From NCBI RefSeq assembly GCF_001653235.2, contig NC_035796.1:62001-126000 (forward strand): a stretch of DNA of 64,000 nt, read 5' to 3'. The notes under the pieces are model-generated. The model was not told the DNA's origin. It made no database searches and worked only from the letters and a program-made list of their open reading frames with translations. Numbering within the stretch: the stretch's first letter is position 1; every line of letters starts with the position of its first letter. This DNA comes from Pochonia chlamydosporia 170. Lineage: Eukaryota; Ascomycota; Sordariomycetes; Hypocreales; Clavicipitaceae. Both the position numbers and the translations under genes were made by a program. Positions 10,309 through 22,360 of the stretch are shown one piece after another.

Positions 10309-11076
10309 CTAGTTGTGCAGCGCCCGAATCTCAGCCATCAGCCTGCAGTTCTGTTTAACGAGGGTATTGCGCTCCTTTTCGAGGCTTTTAATATACTCAA
10401 CAGCGGCGATGAGAATGCTGGGTTTCGAGACTCTTGTGGTACCGATGCTGTCTCCCCGGATGCCGGTATCGCTGCTAGTCGGCGGCAATGCATGGCGCAG
10501 CTGTTCTATCTTCGTATTAAGCGTATTGCGATATTTCCTCTCAGCTACACGGTGTGGAAGAATCTTGTTTATGTAGCCTGATTTCGTATGCTTTTGATGC
10601 TTTGAAGGGTATTGCGGTGGCAATATCCAGGAAGATTTTCCCCTGAAAACACCTGGCGGAATAGCAATAGTCGGACTTTGTGCAACCAAATTCGGGGAGG
10701 GTGGACGTGTGAGAGCGTCCAAACCTAGCTGAGAATTTGAGACGCGAATTGTCAAGCCCAACTCGTCAAGGAAAGGCTCTTCGAGGCTGCTGGTGCTTAT
10801 AGACAGGGTCTCGAGAGTGTCGAGATCATGAAATATCGGACTAGATGAAGCGGTGATAGGACTTTCTGTGGAGGGTTGGTCGTCAAAACTAGGGACCAGG
10901 CAATTGTTGGATTGGAACACGTCGAGCGAGCGATCGAATATGTAACCGTGAGAAACAGGGAGATTCAAATCAAGGAGATTAGGCTCGACAGAAGCAGCTA
11001 AATTCTAGTTGAGCGGCTGACGTGAGCTGGTTCAGCGAACGCACTTACAATAATCAATGAGTGCTGAACTGGTCAT
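10309..11076 (-). CDS. SREBP-like bHLH transcription factor, start uncertain
   Basis: This is a basic helix-loop-helix regulator. The secure part is the open frame 11004-10309. Its C-terminal third carries HRVAERKYRNTLNTKI (basic region and helix 1, with the Tyr typical of SREBP-like proteins), a loop, and SKPSILIAAVEYIKSLEKE (helix 2) running into a short zipper that ends RLMAEIRALHN. No ATG occurs in this frame upstream of the domain. A likely short first exon begins with ATG at 11076 (MTSSALIDY) with donor 11048 and acceptor 11005, but as written the join is one base out of phase and gives a stop. Either the true 5' structure differs or the start has been damaged. The bHLH assignment is firm; intactness is not. 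Confidence 0.7.
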
Positions 11077-11814
11077 AGTTTCGGTCTATTCATACGTGAA
11101 GGGTTGCGAAACGCCAAGTGCCGGCACGTTGTTCTATATCCAATACGAATCCATCAGGGTTATGTTTACAAAGTAGTCTCGCGGCTTCCTCTCTGGAATT
11201 TTGGCAAAGGCATTTTGCGATCCTAAATAACAACGGTGCATTGCTTAGAGCTTCGCGAGGCTCGGCGACCTCGCAATTGTCCCCTAACTGTAATGTCGGC
11301 TCACCCGGTGATCTCGGCGGGGAGCAGAGTTGACAGGCAGACGCCAACACCTTACACTTGACTTGTTGATTGAGCGATATGAGACGCCACGAGGCTGGCT
11401 GGTGCCAGAGAAGCTGGTGAGTGGGCCAGTCACATTTGAAAAAGTTACCTGTCAAGGACTGTGCCGAAGTTGTACTTCGTAAATACGGACCAAAGATGGG
11501 TCTGCGGTCTAGACTGGTGCTGAGTCCTGACAGCCAGAGAATAATGAGCAGAGAGGAAAGAGAGAGGCACGTGAATTGCTGGAGAGGAGGTGATTTCAGC
11601 CCTGAAACTGGGTTGGGGTAGCACCTTGGCGATGCGTTTGTCCAGTGTGTGTGCATGATCTACGATTTGGTTCTCAGAAGCGACATTGTCTTGTTTGAGG
11701 AGTCGCAGAATCGGCGATATGCGGCTTTCTCAGCATGATCTGGGTTATTCTCTAAGCAGTGAGCATACATCGGAGGACCTGTTAGGGGGCTTAGCTTATC
11801 CTCTGCTAGGTGGC
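11077..11814. other. Spacer, possible LINE debris
   Basis: A minus-strand frame over 11090-11656 (188 codons) has no recognisable domain. It lies directly downstream of the reverse-transcriptase relic at 11815-12450 and could be its decayed 3' part, but I cannot show this from the sequence. Confidence 0.3.
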
Positions 11815-12450
11815 CTATCTTTTGTGAGCTGTTTTAGACGCGGTGAGACCGAGCCTTGACTCCAGGCCTGCGCTCCGAGGCGCAGAGTCGTACGATGGAG
11901 GTCTTGATGGCCCTCTGCACATTGGCCGCGTCTCATTTTTCCCATGCCCTGTAGTAGCAGTGTGGCTTACTAGGCATTCTCGGTGAATTTTTTCGGCATT
12001 GGTTTTGAATGTCAGCTTTAGGTCCGGCCGGATGCCCAGGCGACGCTTGGCTGTTGCCGGCGCCTGTCTCCGTCGCCAAAGCATATGACCGCCGGCGTAG
12101 TGTCGTATGGGTTTGGTGAGAAGTGCATGGCCTCTGTCTTCTTTGGGCTATACGAAATATTGTTGGCGGAGCTCCGATTAGTGAGTTACTACCCATGTTC
12201 CTAGCTCTGCACATATTTTCTTCCAATACTTGTCCTCCAAAGAGAATGGCAGCATCATCTGTGAAGCTGAACCATCCTTCAGGGTTGCCCAACTGATGCG
12301 TGGGTTCAGTAGGGTGCGAGAACAGGATCGGGGATTGACGTTGACGATCTTTGGTAGGGCCACTCTGTGACGGCCATGGCTATATCGATGTCGTGGTATC
12401 GACACGTGCTGAATGGCAGTGAATGTCCACCCCTGAATGAGCCTGCCCAT
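11815..12450 (-). mobile_element. Tad-like LINE reverse-transcriptase relic
   Basis: Minus-strand frames resemble the palm domain of fungal non-LTR reverse transcriptases. A segment HQLGNPEGWFSFTDDAAILF corresponds to the DD active-site region (usually YADD). Just before it, LFSHPTEP matches the region after the usual PQGSPVSPILF. Downstream, RRLGIRPDLKLTFKTNAEKI matches the WLGI..D.KL.F..H motif. The match moves between frames (12292-11933, then 12084-11815) and motifs are altered, so the element is dead. Base composition is not strongly AT-biased, unlike the RIP-hit transposons elsewhere in the window. Confidence 0.6.
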
Positions 12451-13438
12451 CGCGCAAGATCTTTGCGCTAAACTTTCTTAAAGAGCCGTGAAGCAGGTTT
12501 GTTGCACATAGATAAGACAAACACTACGAGGACAGCCGTGGCATCCAGTGTCGCGATATGTTGGCCGGCAAGTGAAGGCTACACACAGTGATGTGGTTCG
12601 CCGGCGCGAGGTTGTGCACGCCGTCATTAGCAGCAGTACGGACGTGCCTCGCTGGCTGCACAGCTTACCCCTCCTGGCTCACGACTTGCTGTCTAAACAG
12701 TTGCCAATCGCCACTTCTTGCCTAGATATCAAGGGCATCAGGGCATGTTTTCTGTTCAGCATGGGAGAAAACGCGTCGGAGAATTCAGATGACTTCCGGG
12801 TGGTAACTACATCCGCAGCGTCTTCTCGATCAAGGCCACATAGCTGTTGCCGAAAAAATGCGTAAGAAGATTGGCTATCCCGCACATAGACCAGTCAGTT
12901 CCATTGTTAACCCCCTCCCCCCAGGCACGTTCACGTTGTTGCTAGCTAAAACCAATATAATGCATTCCTAAATTGCGGGATGCACGGTCTGGCAGCTGAT
13001 CCCTCCTTAATTAATCCTGAAGAGCGTGATTTAGTTAATTCTCCTTAGCATCGGATCAACTTTAATGAATCGCTGATTAATCACCCCGGTTGATTACATC
13101 GATTTTCGGAGCTTTCCAGTAGGCAGTGTAACGTAGTTGATGGCTTGAGCCCGGAGGGGGTTGCCGACTCTTGCTTTGGGTGCTTCTGATGACAAAAATA
13201 TCTCGGCAGGCAATAACTGCTCGTTGCATAAATCGCGATGGTCCATTGCCAGTTGATAACTCAGAACGGCGGGTAAAGTGTGATTGTGTATTATAGTCTA
13301 TTGCTCTGAAGCGAGTTTCTGGATCTCTACAAACGCTGCAATTGTTCCCGGGTGTTCAGATCTACCTTCTGTTTCTCAGTCTAATTAGAGTAGAAGACAG
13401 CTAAATAAACATAAAAAACAAAAAAAAGAAGCGCGCCG
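12451..13438. other. Spacer upstream of LINE relic and 3' flank of bZIP gene
   Basis: Open frames on both strands around 12548-12885 carry no family motif; upstream remnants of the same LINE are possible. From 12900 on the DNA is non-coding, and an A-rich tract near 13410-13430 lies just past the bZIP stop codon. Confidence 0.35.
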
Positions 13439-14188
13439 TCAAGGCCGGTAATTTCCATCTGCCGCTGTTCCCGGCGGTGGATCTGCTATATATTGGAAGC
13501 ATTCTACCTGTGCAGCCGCGGCAGTGGCTGCCTCGCTGCTTAGTTGGCAGCCGTGTTGTCCATTAGACACCAGCAGTTCATTTTGGATTAGACTCCCCAT
13601 ATATTGGCAGTTATTATCATAATAGTAAGACTTGGCAGGAACCGGTTGCGCTGTCAAACAGCTTTCTATCATGCCAAAGCTTGCGGCTGCGTTGTCATGC
13701 CATAGATCTGGTGCTTGCAACTCTTCTCCTTGTTTCGCTGCGCTGTGGTGACTATTTGAGGGTTGAATATGTAACGGATTGGACGTTAATAGCAGCTGCT
13801 GCCCAAAGAGAGCCGAACAGTCCCCGAGGTACTCATAGGAGCCGGATGGTTCCGACCGCGAATGGATCGCATGTTCGAACGATGGATCCATTAGGACTAC
13901 CGGTGTCCCGGCTAAATCGCCGTTGGAAACTTGACGAATGGCTGCCGCGGCTCCTAGATCTTCGGAGTGGCCCCGTAACCTCTCCAGCTCGTCTGTTAGA
14001 GCTTTGTTGCGACGGTATAGCTCCTGCAGCGTATTCACATTGGCGCTATGATCTTCGAGTGTGGTTCCATCTCGAAGCTCTTGGATCTCTTGCTCGAGTT
14101 GCTGTATGTAGCTTTGTGTTCTTGCACGAGTAGCCCGCTGAGCGAGACGATCACGCTCTCGTTTTCGTGCAAGTTGGTCTGCAGTCAT
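13439..14188 (-). CDS. bZIP transcription factor (249 aa)
   Basis: This single-exon gene encodes a probable nuclear bZIP regulator. The start ATG at 14188 gives MTADQLARKR; the basic region follows at about residues 8-27 (RERDRLAQRATRARTQ, a variant of the N..AA..R signature with Asp in place of the usual Asn). A leucine zipper runs from about residue 30 to 80 (YIQQLEQEIQEL, then LQELYRRNKALTDELERL). The rest is low-complexity, rich in Gln, Ser and Ala, with no second domain. It is closely similar in its first 80 residues to the product of 21854-22360 and to the fragment at 5652-5942. The frame is intact from start to stop. Confidence 0.85.
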   Translation of the reverse strand: MTADQLARKRERDRLAQRATRARTQSYIQQLEQEIQELRDGTTLEDHSANVNTLQELYRRNKALTDELERLRGHSEDLGAAAAIRQVSNGDLAGTPVVLMDPSFEHAIHSRSEPSGSYEYLGDCSALFGQQLLLTSNPLHIQPSNSHHSAAKQGEELQAPDLWHDNAAASFGMIESCLTAQPVPAKSYYYDNNCQYMGSLIQNELLVSNGQHGCQLSSEAATAAAAQVECFQYIADPPPGTAADGNYRP

Positions 14189-17100
14189 CGACGCTGAATA
14201 GATGCAGCTGTGTATTAGCGGCGGATACGTTTAAAGACGGTGGCATTCAGCACGACGGTCCTCGGTGGTAGCTTGTACGGCCACCGAACGGATACACATT
14301 ACTTACGCTTACTTCGACCGCTTTGATTTGCAGTTGAGGTTGGATGGCTCATACTGAAGTTGAATGAAAATACGTCTTCAACTCGAAACCCGTAGTCGGC
14401 AGTCGAAATTGCATGTAAACTGATGGGATCAAGCTAAAAGATGTGGTTCGCATTTGCTCGTTTATTATAAAAACTATATTGTTAGTGGGATGGTATTATC
14501 GCCAAAGCTTTGTAAAAAACTGGATAGTAAATATATAGTATACAATATACTAGTATATACTTAGTATTATCTGCATGTGCTTACTTCAAGCTAGCTGAAC
14601 TTAGGCTCCTAGGGTTATTGGCGTTTATCAGACCATGTCTAACTAGATCCACCTGGATCTAGATCCCACGTGGCAGCCGTGGGTGGATCCCCTCTGCATG
14701 AATTAATAAGGCACACTATATTGTTACTGTGGCTCTTCGTTGGCGCAAAAACGGACCACTGCACAGGGTGATCACGGACAGGTACCTCTAAACGCCACGA
14801 CATAAAGTTTGCCGATGCAGAGATACTGCCATAGCAATATAGATTCTGTTAGTGAATACCGGCAGACGCGGCCACCACTTGGCATGAATTCTTGAACTTA
14901 CCGTCAATGGCACGCATAATTATAAAGCAGAAACCGTGTTTGGTGTTAATGCTAATAGCTATATAAATCCTCTAATAACCTTAAGCTGCTTATAGTAATA
15001 AGTGCTACGTCTTACTAAGTGTAACAATATGTGCCGTTATTTCCTAGTATCGTTTCTATTTTGGAGTTGGTACACACCAACGCTCCTCAAAATAACATAC
15101 TCAGAACGACCTCCTACAACATGTACTTCAGGCTGTGTGGCGCACCCGCATATTTTATTCCCGCAACTGCGTTAAGTCCACATTTGTTCTAACTGGCTAC
15201 CTCGAGTACCGAGCTCCGCCATCTCATCGGCACCCCCAGCTGAAAGATGATAATCGGGCTCGGCTATATCCGTCGCACGCACGTGGCAGGGCATTCCACT
15301 TCTCCACTATTTACAACTCTAATTCATAAAGTAGTAAGTTAGCTAGTAACCCAGGTAGAAAAACGGGTAAGACTTTAGGCTTTTGGACGGCTGCTCAGTC
15401 CACACCCCACTATTTTCGCAACAACAACACTGCGAAGACGCAATTTAGGCGTGGGATTCTCTCGAATATAAGGTCTTACGTAGCTAATCGATCCAATTTC
15501 CAGGGCGTCAGCTGTAGTTGCGCGAGTGTGGGCCATGCACAAAGTACTAGGAATATTACAACTTATTTTCTATCTGACCGCTATGTTTCCTAGCTATATT
15601 GCGTTTTAAGCGCAAGATGCAACGTCTTAGGTACCGGGTTGGACAAAATGTGGCTTTTGTGATCTTTTGCGAGGTGGCTTGAAGTCAATTTATTGCCTTT
15701 CCCTAATGTCCCACATTGCCGCGAGATGTTGGCCGGTCGCTACGGGCAGAAATGCGCTATAGCTCGCTTCGGTGTGGCCGGTGTCAGGTCACGGCTCCGT
15801 GGCTGGTATGTGGCTGGTATGTGGCTGCAAGACCTTCTCGAAAGCAGGAGGCCGGTCCCGCAGGAACCGCTATTGTTAAGAAGAGATATCACACAAAAAT
15901 ATAGCGTAGCCAGAGGCCACTTCTTGTGTGCGCTAGACCCTCTATATTCTAGTATAATATACCCCCTAGTTTCTAGCATCTTTTAGTGGTAGAACTATAC
16001 ATTTATACTAGAATAGACCTTAATTCCTTTCTCTATAGTAGTAGCTGCTAACTAGGCTTTTTCTCCGTAGTAGGCAGCATGTAAATAGTATAATATACGA
16101 TACAGGCAATGTGTTTTAAAGTGACGACTAGTAGGTGGGTTCCCATAGAGCAATTTAGGTAGACCAAAAGGCTGTTTTCATAAGATGGTCGCTGGTCTAT
16201 TGTTAGAGAAGTCTGGATTTTATTGACCAAATTCCTAGCAATAACTGTCCTAACGAGTTAACTGCGTGGACTGACACGAAGACAATTTGACCACAACACG
16301 ACGCGGTTTATTCTAGCTCTTAGCCGCCCTTCCAGTGATAGCCATTCGACGGCTCGGTCAAATTCTGCGTACTACACGTCAAAGAGCTTTTATCACCTCC
16401 CATAACTGAGATTTATAATTGGACTCAGTGAGTTTGCTGCTGTTCTGGGTCCTGTCGCTTATGTGGCTGTGATACTCGTCGAGCTAGATGCTAATGTGCT
16501 TGGGTTGTATGTTGCCTATTCCCGCCCCGTCGTGCAGATAGATGTTATTTGGGTTATGACCTGGTATAAATCTGCGCGCACTTATCCTTCCCAGGGCATA
16601 GCTCCCGGCACCAGAGATGCCTGTTCTTGGGGTACTGTCGGTTAATAGGAAGCCTTGAATCTTAAGGGTCTAAAGGAGAGGGCAGAGAGTGGCTAAGCAG
16701 GATGCGATAATGGCGACACCAGTTTCGACTAGACTCCAAATTGTTGCGTCGGTAAAAGAGACTATATCTAGTTAGTATATCCTCTTTTCCCTGTATTTAT
16801 GCGCTTCCAAGTACTCGTAACGTACACAAAACGTCATCGGCAAGTTCAAGCCCTGACAAGAATTTGAGTCGGATTAGGGTAGCAACGCTGGCAATGTACG
16901 GTAATTAGTACAAGGGATGCACCTTGTCAAATGATAAAAAGAGAGAAGATAGGACGTACAAGATACCAAGACCCAGAATAACAATATTATTTGCCTTAGC
17001 ATTCTTCGTTATTTCGACGTCCCAAGGCATAGGAATCGGAATTAGTGCCTGGAGATTATAAGGTTGGAACATAAATTGGCACTTTAATGGAAGATAGTCT

Positions 17101-20100
17101 CTTCCACTTACAAAGAACCAACTGACACAACAGCCATAACACTGAGAGCGTACGCCGCTGAGATACATTCACTGGGGCTAGCGCAATAGCCACTTGCGAT
17201 TCCGAAGTCCCAATTTCTATCGACTAGCGTACATTGGAAGAGGCCTCCAAATACAAATGCCTACACTCTATAAGGTGACGATAACTAAGGCGCACGAATA
17301 CTCCAGATGTACACCTCTTGTGTAGCTAGGCGTAGCAAGAACACACCAACGCTGAGTTTGATAACCATCGAATCTACAACATAAATCGCAATAGTAAAAA
17401 TTTGCCACTGTATATTAGTTATGAACCATGCAAATGGCAGGAAGTAGGCCTATTAATCCGTCTTTGCTGTGTCCACATATCATAAGAGCAGTTTATCTCC
17501 GTTGGGGATAGCAGCAGTATGTCTGCCCATTCGACGTCGCATACCTTCAAGAGCAAATGGACAGATAACCGTAAATATAACGTATAACAAGAAGGGGTTA
17601 GCGCTCGAGTCCGACTAATATAATCCCATCTAACACTAGGGTAACAAACTTGTGTGATTAACATGTGCCAATCATCGGCTTGGTAAATTTTCAACAATAC
17701 TACTCTTGTGTATAATGGAAGTCAACAGCAATCCAGCTCGTAATTAACAATGCTATGCACACTGCTACCAAGGATCCTCTGTTATACTCGTTCAGGTTGG
17801 TATTCCTGTCGTCAGTCGTGGCTATTACAGTACCGTGATGCGTATTCATGAATTTTAGAGTGATTCTGGAAAAATCGGATGTTAAAGCAGGGACTTAGGA
17901 GTAACTAACTAGACCCAGAAGAGATAGCTAGGTCGCGATTAAATATTAACAGCTATTCGCGTAGGCGTTAAAAATGTATACTTAATATTCTGCGATAATA
18001 GCAAGCAACTCTTTATGTAGCACGATAAAATAATATAATAAGCACAATATGGAGAGCAAAAAGCATAGTAACGGACGAATTAATTCCACTAAATATATGC
18101 AGGCGGCGAGAGCTATACACTTAAGACCATTTAAGAAGGTGGCTCTAACCGGTAGAATGGGTAGGGTTGGTAGCAGCCACCAACCACTTTCAAGGCCAGT
18201 TTGTGGGACGTTCTTCCTGAAAAAAACCACCTGGTATCTGTATCAGGGCGTTGCTCTGGTGGGGGAACATGGCGTTGGCAGCACATTCTTGGAGGCTTTC
18301 TGTGGGTTGTATCCTGCTCTATTGTTCGAGACCTCAGCGGCCCAGAGAAGGCAAAACGCTAGTAATCGAGCCTAGGAATTGCATGGCACGTAGGCCAGAC
18401 GACAGGGTTTTAATTGCCAAGTCACCAGGTCCCTAAACTGCCTTTTCCCCAGGCCATACTTTATATGGGAATTCTCATGGACAGGGCTAAATGGCTATAT
18501 TTCGAGTAACTAATATTCGTGTCCCATTATAAGTATTAAGGTTAACTGTATTTTTCACTGTGGCACACAACCAGTCGCCTGTGACAAATTCCTTGCACTT
18601 GATTATATTGACCTTTTTACAGCTCGTTAAATGCTAATACATTCCGTTCATCCGAATCTCTTAATTCCTTCTATTTGCTCTTCCCGCTCTCTTCGTCCAC
18701 AACAACCGACCGTGTAACAACAGAGCGTTATTTTTCCGCCAACTGGACAGACAGCTTCTGCTTGCTCAACATGTAGCATCAAAATAGAGCGATATACATG
18801 TCTCCCTGCCCAGCTAAGGGTAATTGCAACGAGCACATGTGCGCCAAGCAATGCGGTTGATCTAAAACCTTGCAAAGCCACGTTTAACAAGCCCTGGACA
18901 GGATCCTTAGTGGACTCCACCATCAGTTTTGCTGCACTTGGCACGATGTACCCGTACAGCGCATGTGGCGTAGGCCTCAACTAATAGGACCCAAGGGGAA
19001 GCATTCCACAATTTAACTTGAAAATGTAGCCGGCGACATCCGAATTGCCACAGGAGGCTTGGCGGTCGTGGTTCCTTCCCATTGGCTTCTCCCTAGCCGA
19101 AATAGTGCTAAGGGCTTGGATCCAGCACCCATAGAGGAACATGACTTTGCCGCTTTCGCCTGTGCATCAAATTCCGAGACGCAAGGGCCGCTAGAAGAAT
19201 ATCAGGGAAGACATCGATCAGCAACCAATGGCCTCATTCACGGATGAAGACACGGAAGTTGAAGATTCCACAATTCATTTCCAATTGTTCAGCTTCCCCA
19301 CGGTTTTAACGCCACTGCTTGCATAGCCGTGTAAATGTACCGTGCTGCCAAGGGTCCAGTAGCCAAAACACCAATTCAAATCGTTAGCTCTAGCTCCTTA
19401 CACCCAATATTGGATCCTGGCAACAACTAGTGCAGGGAAACCACAAACTACCGATGTGTTTTTGGCCTTGATAATCGACATACCCCCGGTATAAATCGAG
19501 CGGGGCATCGTGAGCCCATCAGGCGCCCTCCCCCTTTCCCCCAGCCCAACCCCAAGCGGCACTTGATTAACCTCAGCCTCAGCCAATTGAATATCCCTAA
19601 AACAGAGGAGGACGTTGCTACCGGGGATGGCGGCACGGTTTGTCCCAAGCTGTGGGCCACCTTCAGCCTCCGCTGACACGACATAAGGCTGCAGGACGCA
19701 CAGGACAGCATAGAAGCTGCTAGACCACACTTACGCGCTTTTTCCTGAATGCAGAGCGTTGAATAGGGCACGTTGGGCAGTGGTGTCAGCTGCGCCCACT
19801 CCTCCACCAATGCTGGATAAGTCTGACATTCCCATTCCGATTGTCGCAAGCTGACTCGCTTTGGGCAAATGTCGTAAGGGACAACGAGGTGGGTCGCGGC
19901 ACGAGTTGTCTAAGTGGCAGGCGGGAGACGATAAAAAGTGTTGCACGCAGGCGCGACCGAGCAGGGGGGCCGCGAGGCTGAGCCCGGATCGTTAATGCAG
20001 CGCTCCCTAGCTTAGAAAAGGTGGTCCTCACCTCTAGTCTCATTTGTGAGGAATCAAGGACTTCTACAGTAGCCTTCAATTGTCATCAAATCATGCTGTG

Positions 20101-21853
20101 TGTGACCCTTAGCGTGTAAGAACAAGCCATAAATGCTGGTGCGGGTCACGGGCATGCGGTCCGGAGGCCCACATCTGCAACAGGGTACCACCAGTGCGGC
20201 TTTTGGTTTGGCCGCACGGAAGCTCCTCGGTTTAACTTTGCCCCGCCAGCCACCAGATTGGGTGTGCTCACATAACTTCGCAGGGTTTGAGTGCCGAAGC
20301 GATCTAACAATATCTTGCACGCTAATATTATGAATCCCATATCTGTCTTGGCATAAACCTGCCCAGACGGAACAGATGGAGAACGTTGGCTAGCCCCGTC
20401 TCACCCTCTTAGGGGCCATATCATGTCCCGGTACTTGAGATTGTCTAGGTTTAAAAGTTGAGGCGAATGGCAACAGGACGAACTTTGTATCAACCTCCAC
20501 ATCCAGTTGAATCGATGCAACTATTCAGGGGTTGAACGAAGCCCGACCACGCAAAACAGAGAAACTAGGATACCCTGGAAGAGCAGGTGAATCTGGAACG
20601 ATCACAATAACCCACCACTAATAGAAACGACCCAACGACATCACCTTACGCCACATGGCTTGTTCACGTCGTCGAATCAATGTCCGCCCAACAGACATTA
20701 AAGCGCTGTGAGCAATTATATTTTCCCGTCCTAGACCCTCTAAGATGCCTTTTGAGAAAAACGTTCACAAATTGAAAATACTAACATTGCGCCAATCTCA
20801 GGTGGCTAGTTGCCGGCACATTCTATTCCTGGATGATTATCGTATACTAACGTTTGACGTGCACTGGTGGCGTTCAATCGTCAACGGGGAAGAGATTCAG
20901 TGCAGATGATGCAACCATGAAATTTGGACAGCGCCTTATGTGGCCGAAGCCTCCAAAGATTACATTCCCCATTTGCTCAGCTGGCATCACCTAGTCTTGT
21001 AGCCTAAGGTCGTGTATGGTACTGAAAATAGTTTCATGTCTTGGAATCATACACTAAGGAGACGCTAGATAACATGACTGGTACATGTGGAATAGAAATA
21101 TTTCATGAAGTGAAGTGTGACAACGAACGCTATTGTTGGAGCCTAGTCGAGGTTATCCTTGAGGCTCGATCTGTGTACTTGAAAATTGGCGCTGTGCATG
21201 CGACACTATAGACCTCGGGGTCTCTTTCGTTCATCCAAAGACAATGATCCGGAGACAATAGTTTACAAAATCTTGAAACCTCTGGTGTTAAATTGTGGGG
21301 AACATAACCATTCCGTGTGTTTCTGGTGTTTGAGGATGCATACCCAAACTGCGGAACCCCAGAACCCAATAGCACCCTATAGAGACCATTGTCTGAGATA
21401 TTCGCTGTCCTTGGAATCCGTTCGAGCCCTGCCCCTGGGCGTTGGCTGCAATACAAGCAGCCACTTTATGTGTGATCTGGCGGGCAATAGTGTCGACCGA
21501 AATTTTCTTTCCAGTAGACTATCAACCGTCGTTCCAGACAATAAAAACATGCAATCCTCCAACTCCGACTATGACCAGAAAAGATGCTGCGAAGAAATTC
21601 AAATCAGTGTCAGTCCCAAGAATTATTCCAACCCATGGCCACAACCTTGTTCCACGTTGACTTCATCATGACTTGCCCTTTGTCACCTACAGGTCATCAA
21701 ACCCGAACCACGAATCAAATGCAGCGATGTTGGTACATATCTCTTGTCTAGCCGAACAAACTATCACCTCAGCCTCATAAATTCCTCAAACTCGAAAAGA
21801 AAGTCAATGCTAACACATACTATGCAATTTCAGCGCGCCGATCCGTGTCTACT
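14189..21853. other. Gene-poor 7.7-kb region
   Basis: I find no gene I can support. Parts near 14460-15060 and 15950-18060 are AT-rich; 18100-20400 is of normal composition and has several open frames of 60-130 codons on both strands (for example 18648-18980, 19448-19849, 19786-20079, 21186-21671), none with a recognisable motif or convincing splice structure. A block at 19460-19520 resembles one at 23795-23856. The last few hundred bases should include the promoter of the bZIP gene that starts at 21854. Confidence 0.4.
14643..14662. repeat. Short perfect hairpin
   Basis: CTAGATCCA and TGGATCTAG face each other across a 2-base loop. A second, weaker inverted pair (CCCACG and CGTGGG) follows directly. 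These could be the tip of a small inverted-repeat element, but no partner end was found. Confidence 0.4.
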
Positions 21854-22360
21854 ATGACAGCGGCTCAGCTTGCACGTAAACGAGCGAATGATCGCCTCAA
21901 TAAGCGGGCCTCTCGTGCAAGAGCTCAACAATACGTATACAGGCTCCAGCAAGAGGTTCAGGAGCTTCGAAATACCCTCGGTTCCTACAGAGTTGATATC
22001 CATGTGCTGCAAGAGCTCTACCTTCAGAACCGAGCTCTCAGAGAGGAGCTGGAGAGACTACAGGAGCTTGCTGGGGCAAGAGAAGGAGCTTCGACTGTCA
22101 TGCACATTGGAGTGCCGGAAATGAGTCCAGTGTATGGATTTAATCACCCGCTCTTGAACGAGACGCGGCATCAGGCTCCAGCATTAAACTACTACGAGTA
22201 TCCTATAGAAAGCCCGGCGCTTTCTGCGCAGCTAGCCACTACAGCTAGTGTACCGAAGGCTCGAGAGGTATGCCAATACCATCTTACGACAGAACAGCAG
22301 CCCAAATCGCCAGCTGAAGATTTTTTGGGATGGCAGTGCAAATGTTCCGGTAGCTTTTGA
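21854..22360 (+). CDS. Small bZIP transcription factor (168 aa)
   Basis: This is a second intact member of the small bZIP family in the window. The ATG at 21854 gives MTAAQLARKR; the basic region (RANDRLNKRASRARAQQ) keeps the Asn that the paralogue at 13439-14188 has replaced. The zipper follows (YRLQQEVQELRNT, then LQELYLQNRALREELERLQEL). The middle contains a YYEYP motif, similar in position to SYEYLGD in the paralogue. The frame ends at WQCKCSGSF, but an overlapping frame (22248-22430) continues for another 60 codons with a hydrophobic stretch, so a C-terminal frameshift is possible. A GTG three codons upstream is not needed as a start. Confidence 0.8.
   Translation: MTAAQLARKRANDRLNKRASRARAQQYVYRLQQEVQELRNTLGSYRVDIHVLQELYLQNRALREELERLQELAGAREGASTVMHIGVPEMSPVYGFNHPLLNETRHQAPALNYYEYPIESPALSAQLATTASVPKAREVCQYHLTTEQQPKSPAEDFLGWQCKCSGSF

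Noticed and set aside
16800..16860. Possible tRNA B-box-like sequence
   Set aside because: No matching A box or cloverleaf could be formed; no tRNA gene is called in the window.
18648..20320. Several open frames of 90-130 codons, mostly on the minus strand
   Set aside because: They overlap one another in different frames and show no domain, signal peptide or splice structure I can defend.
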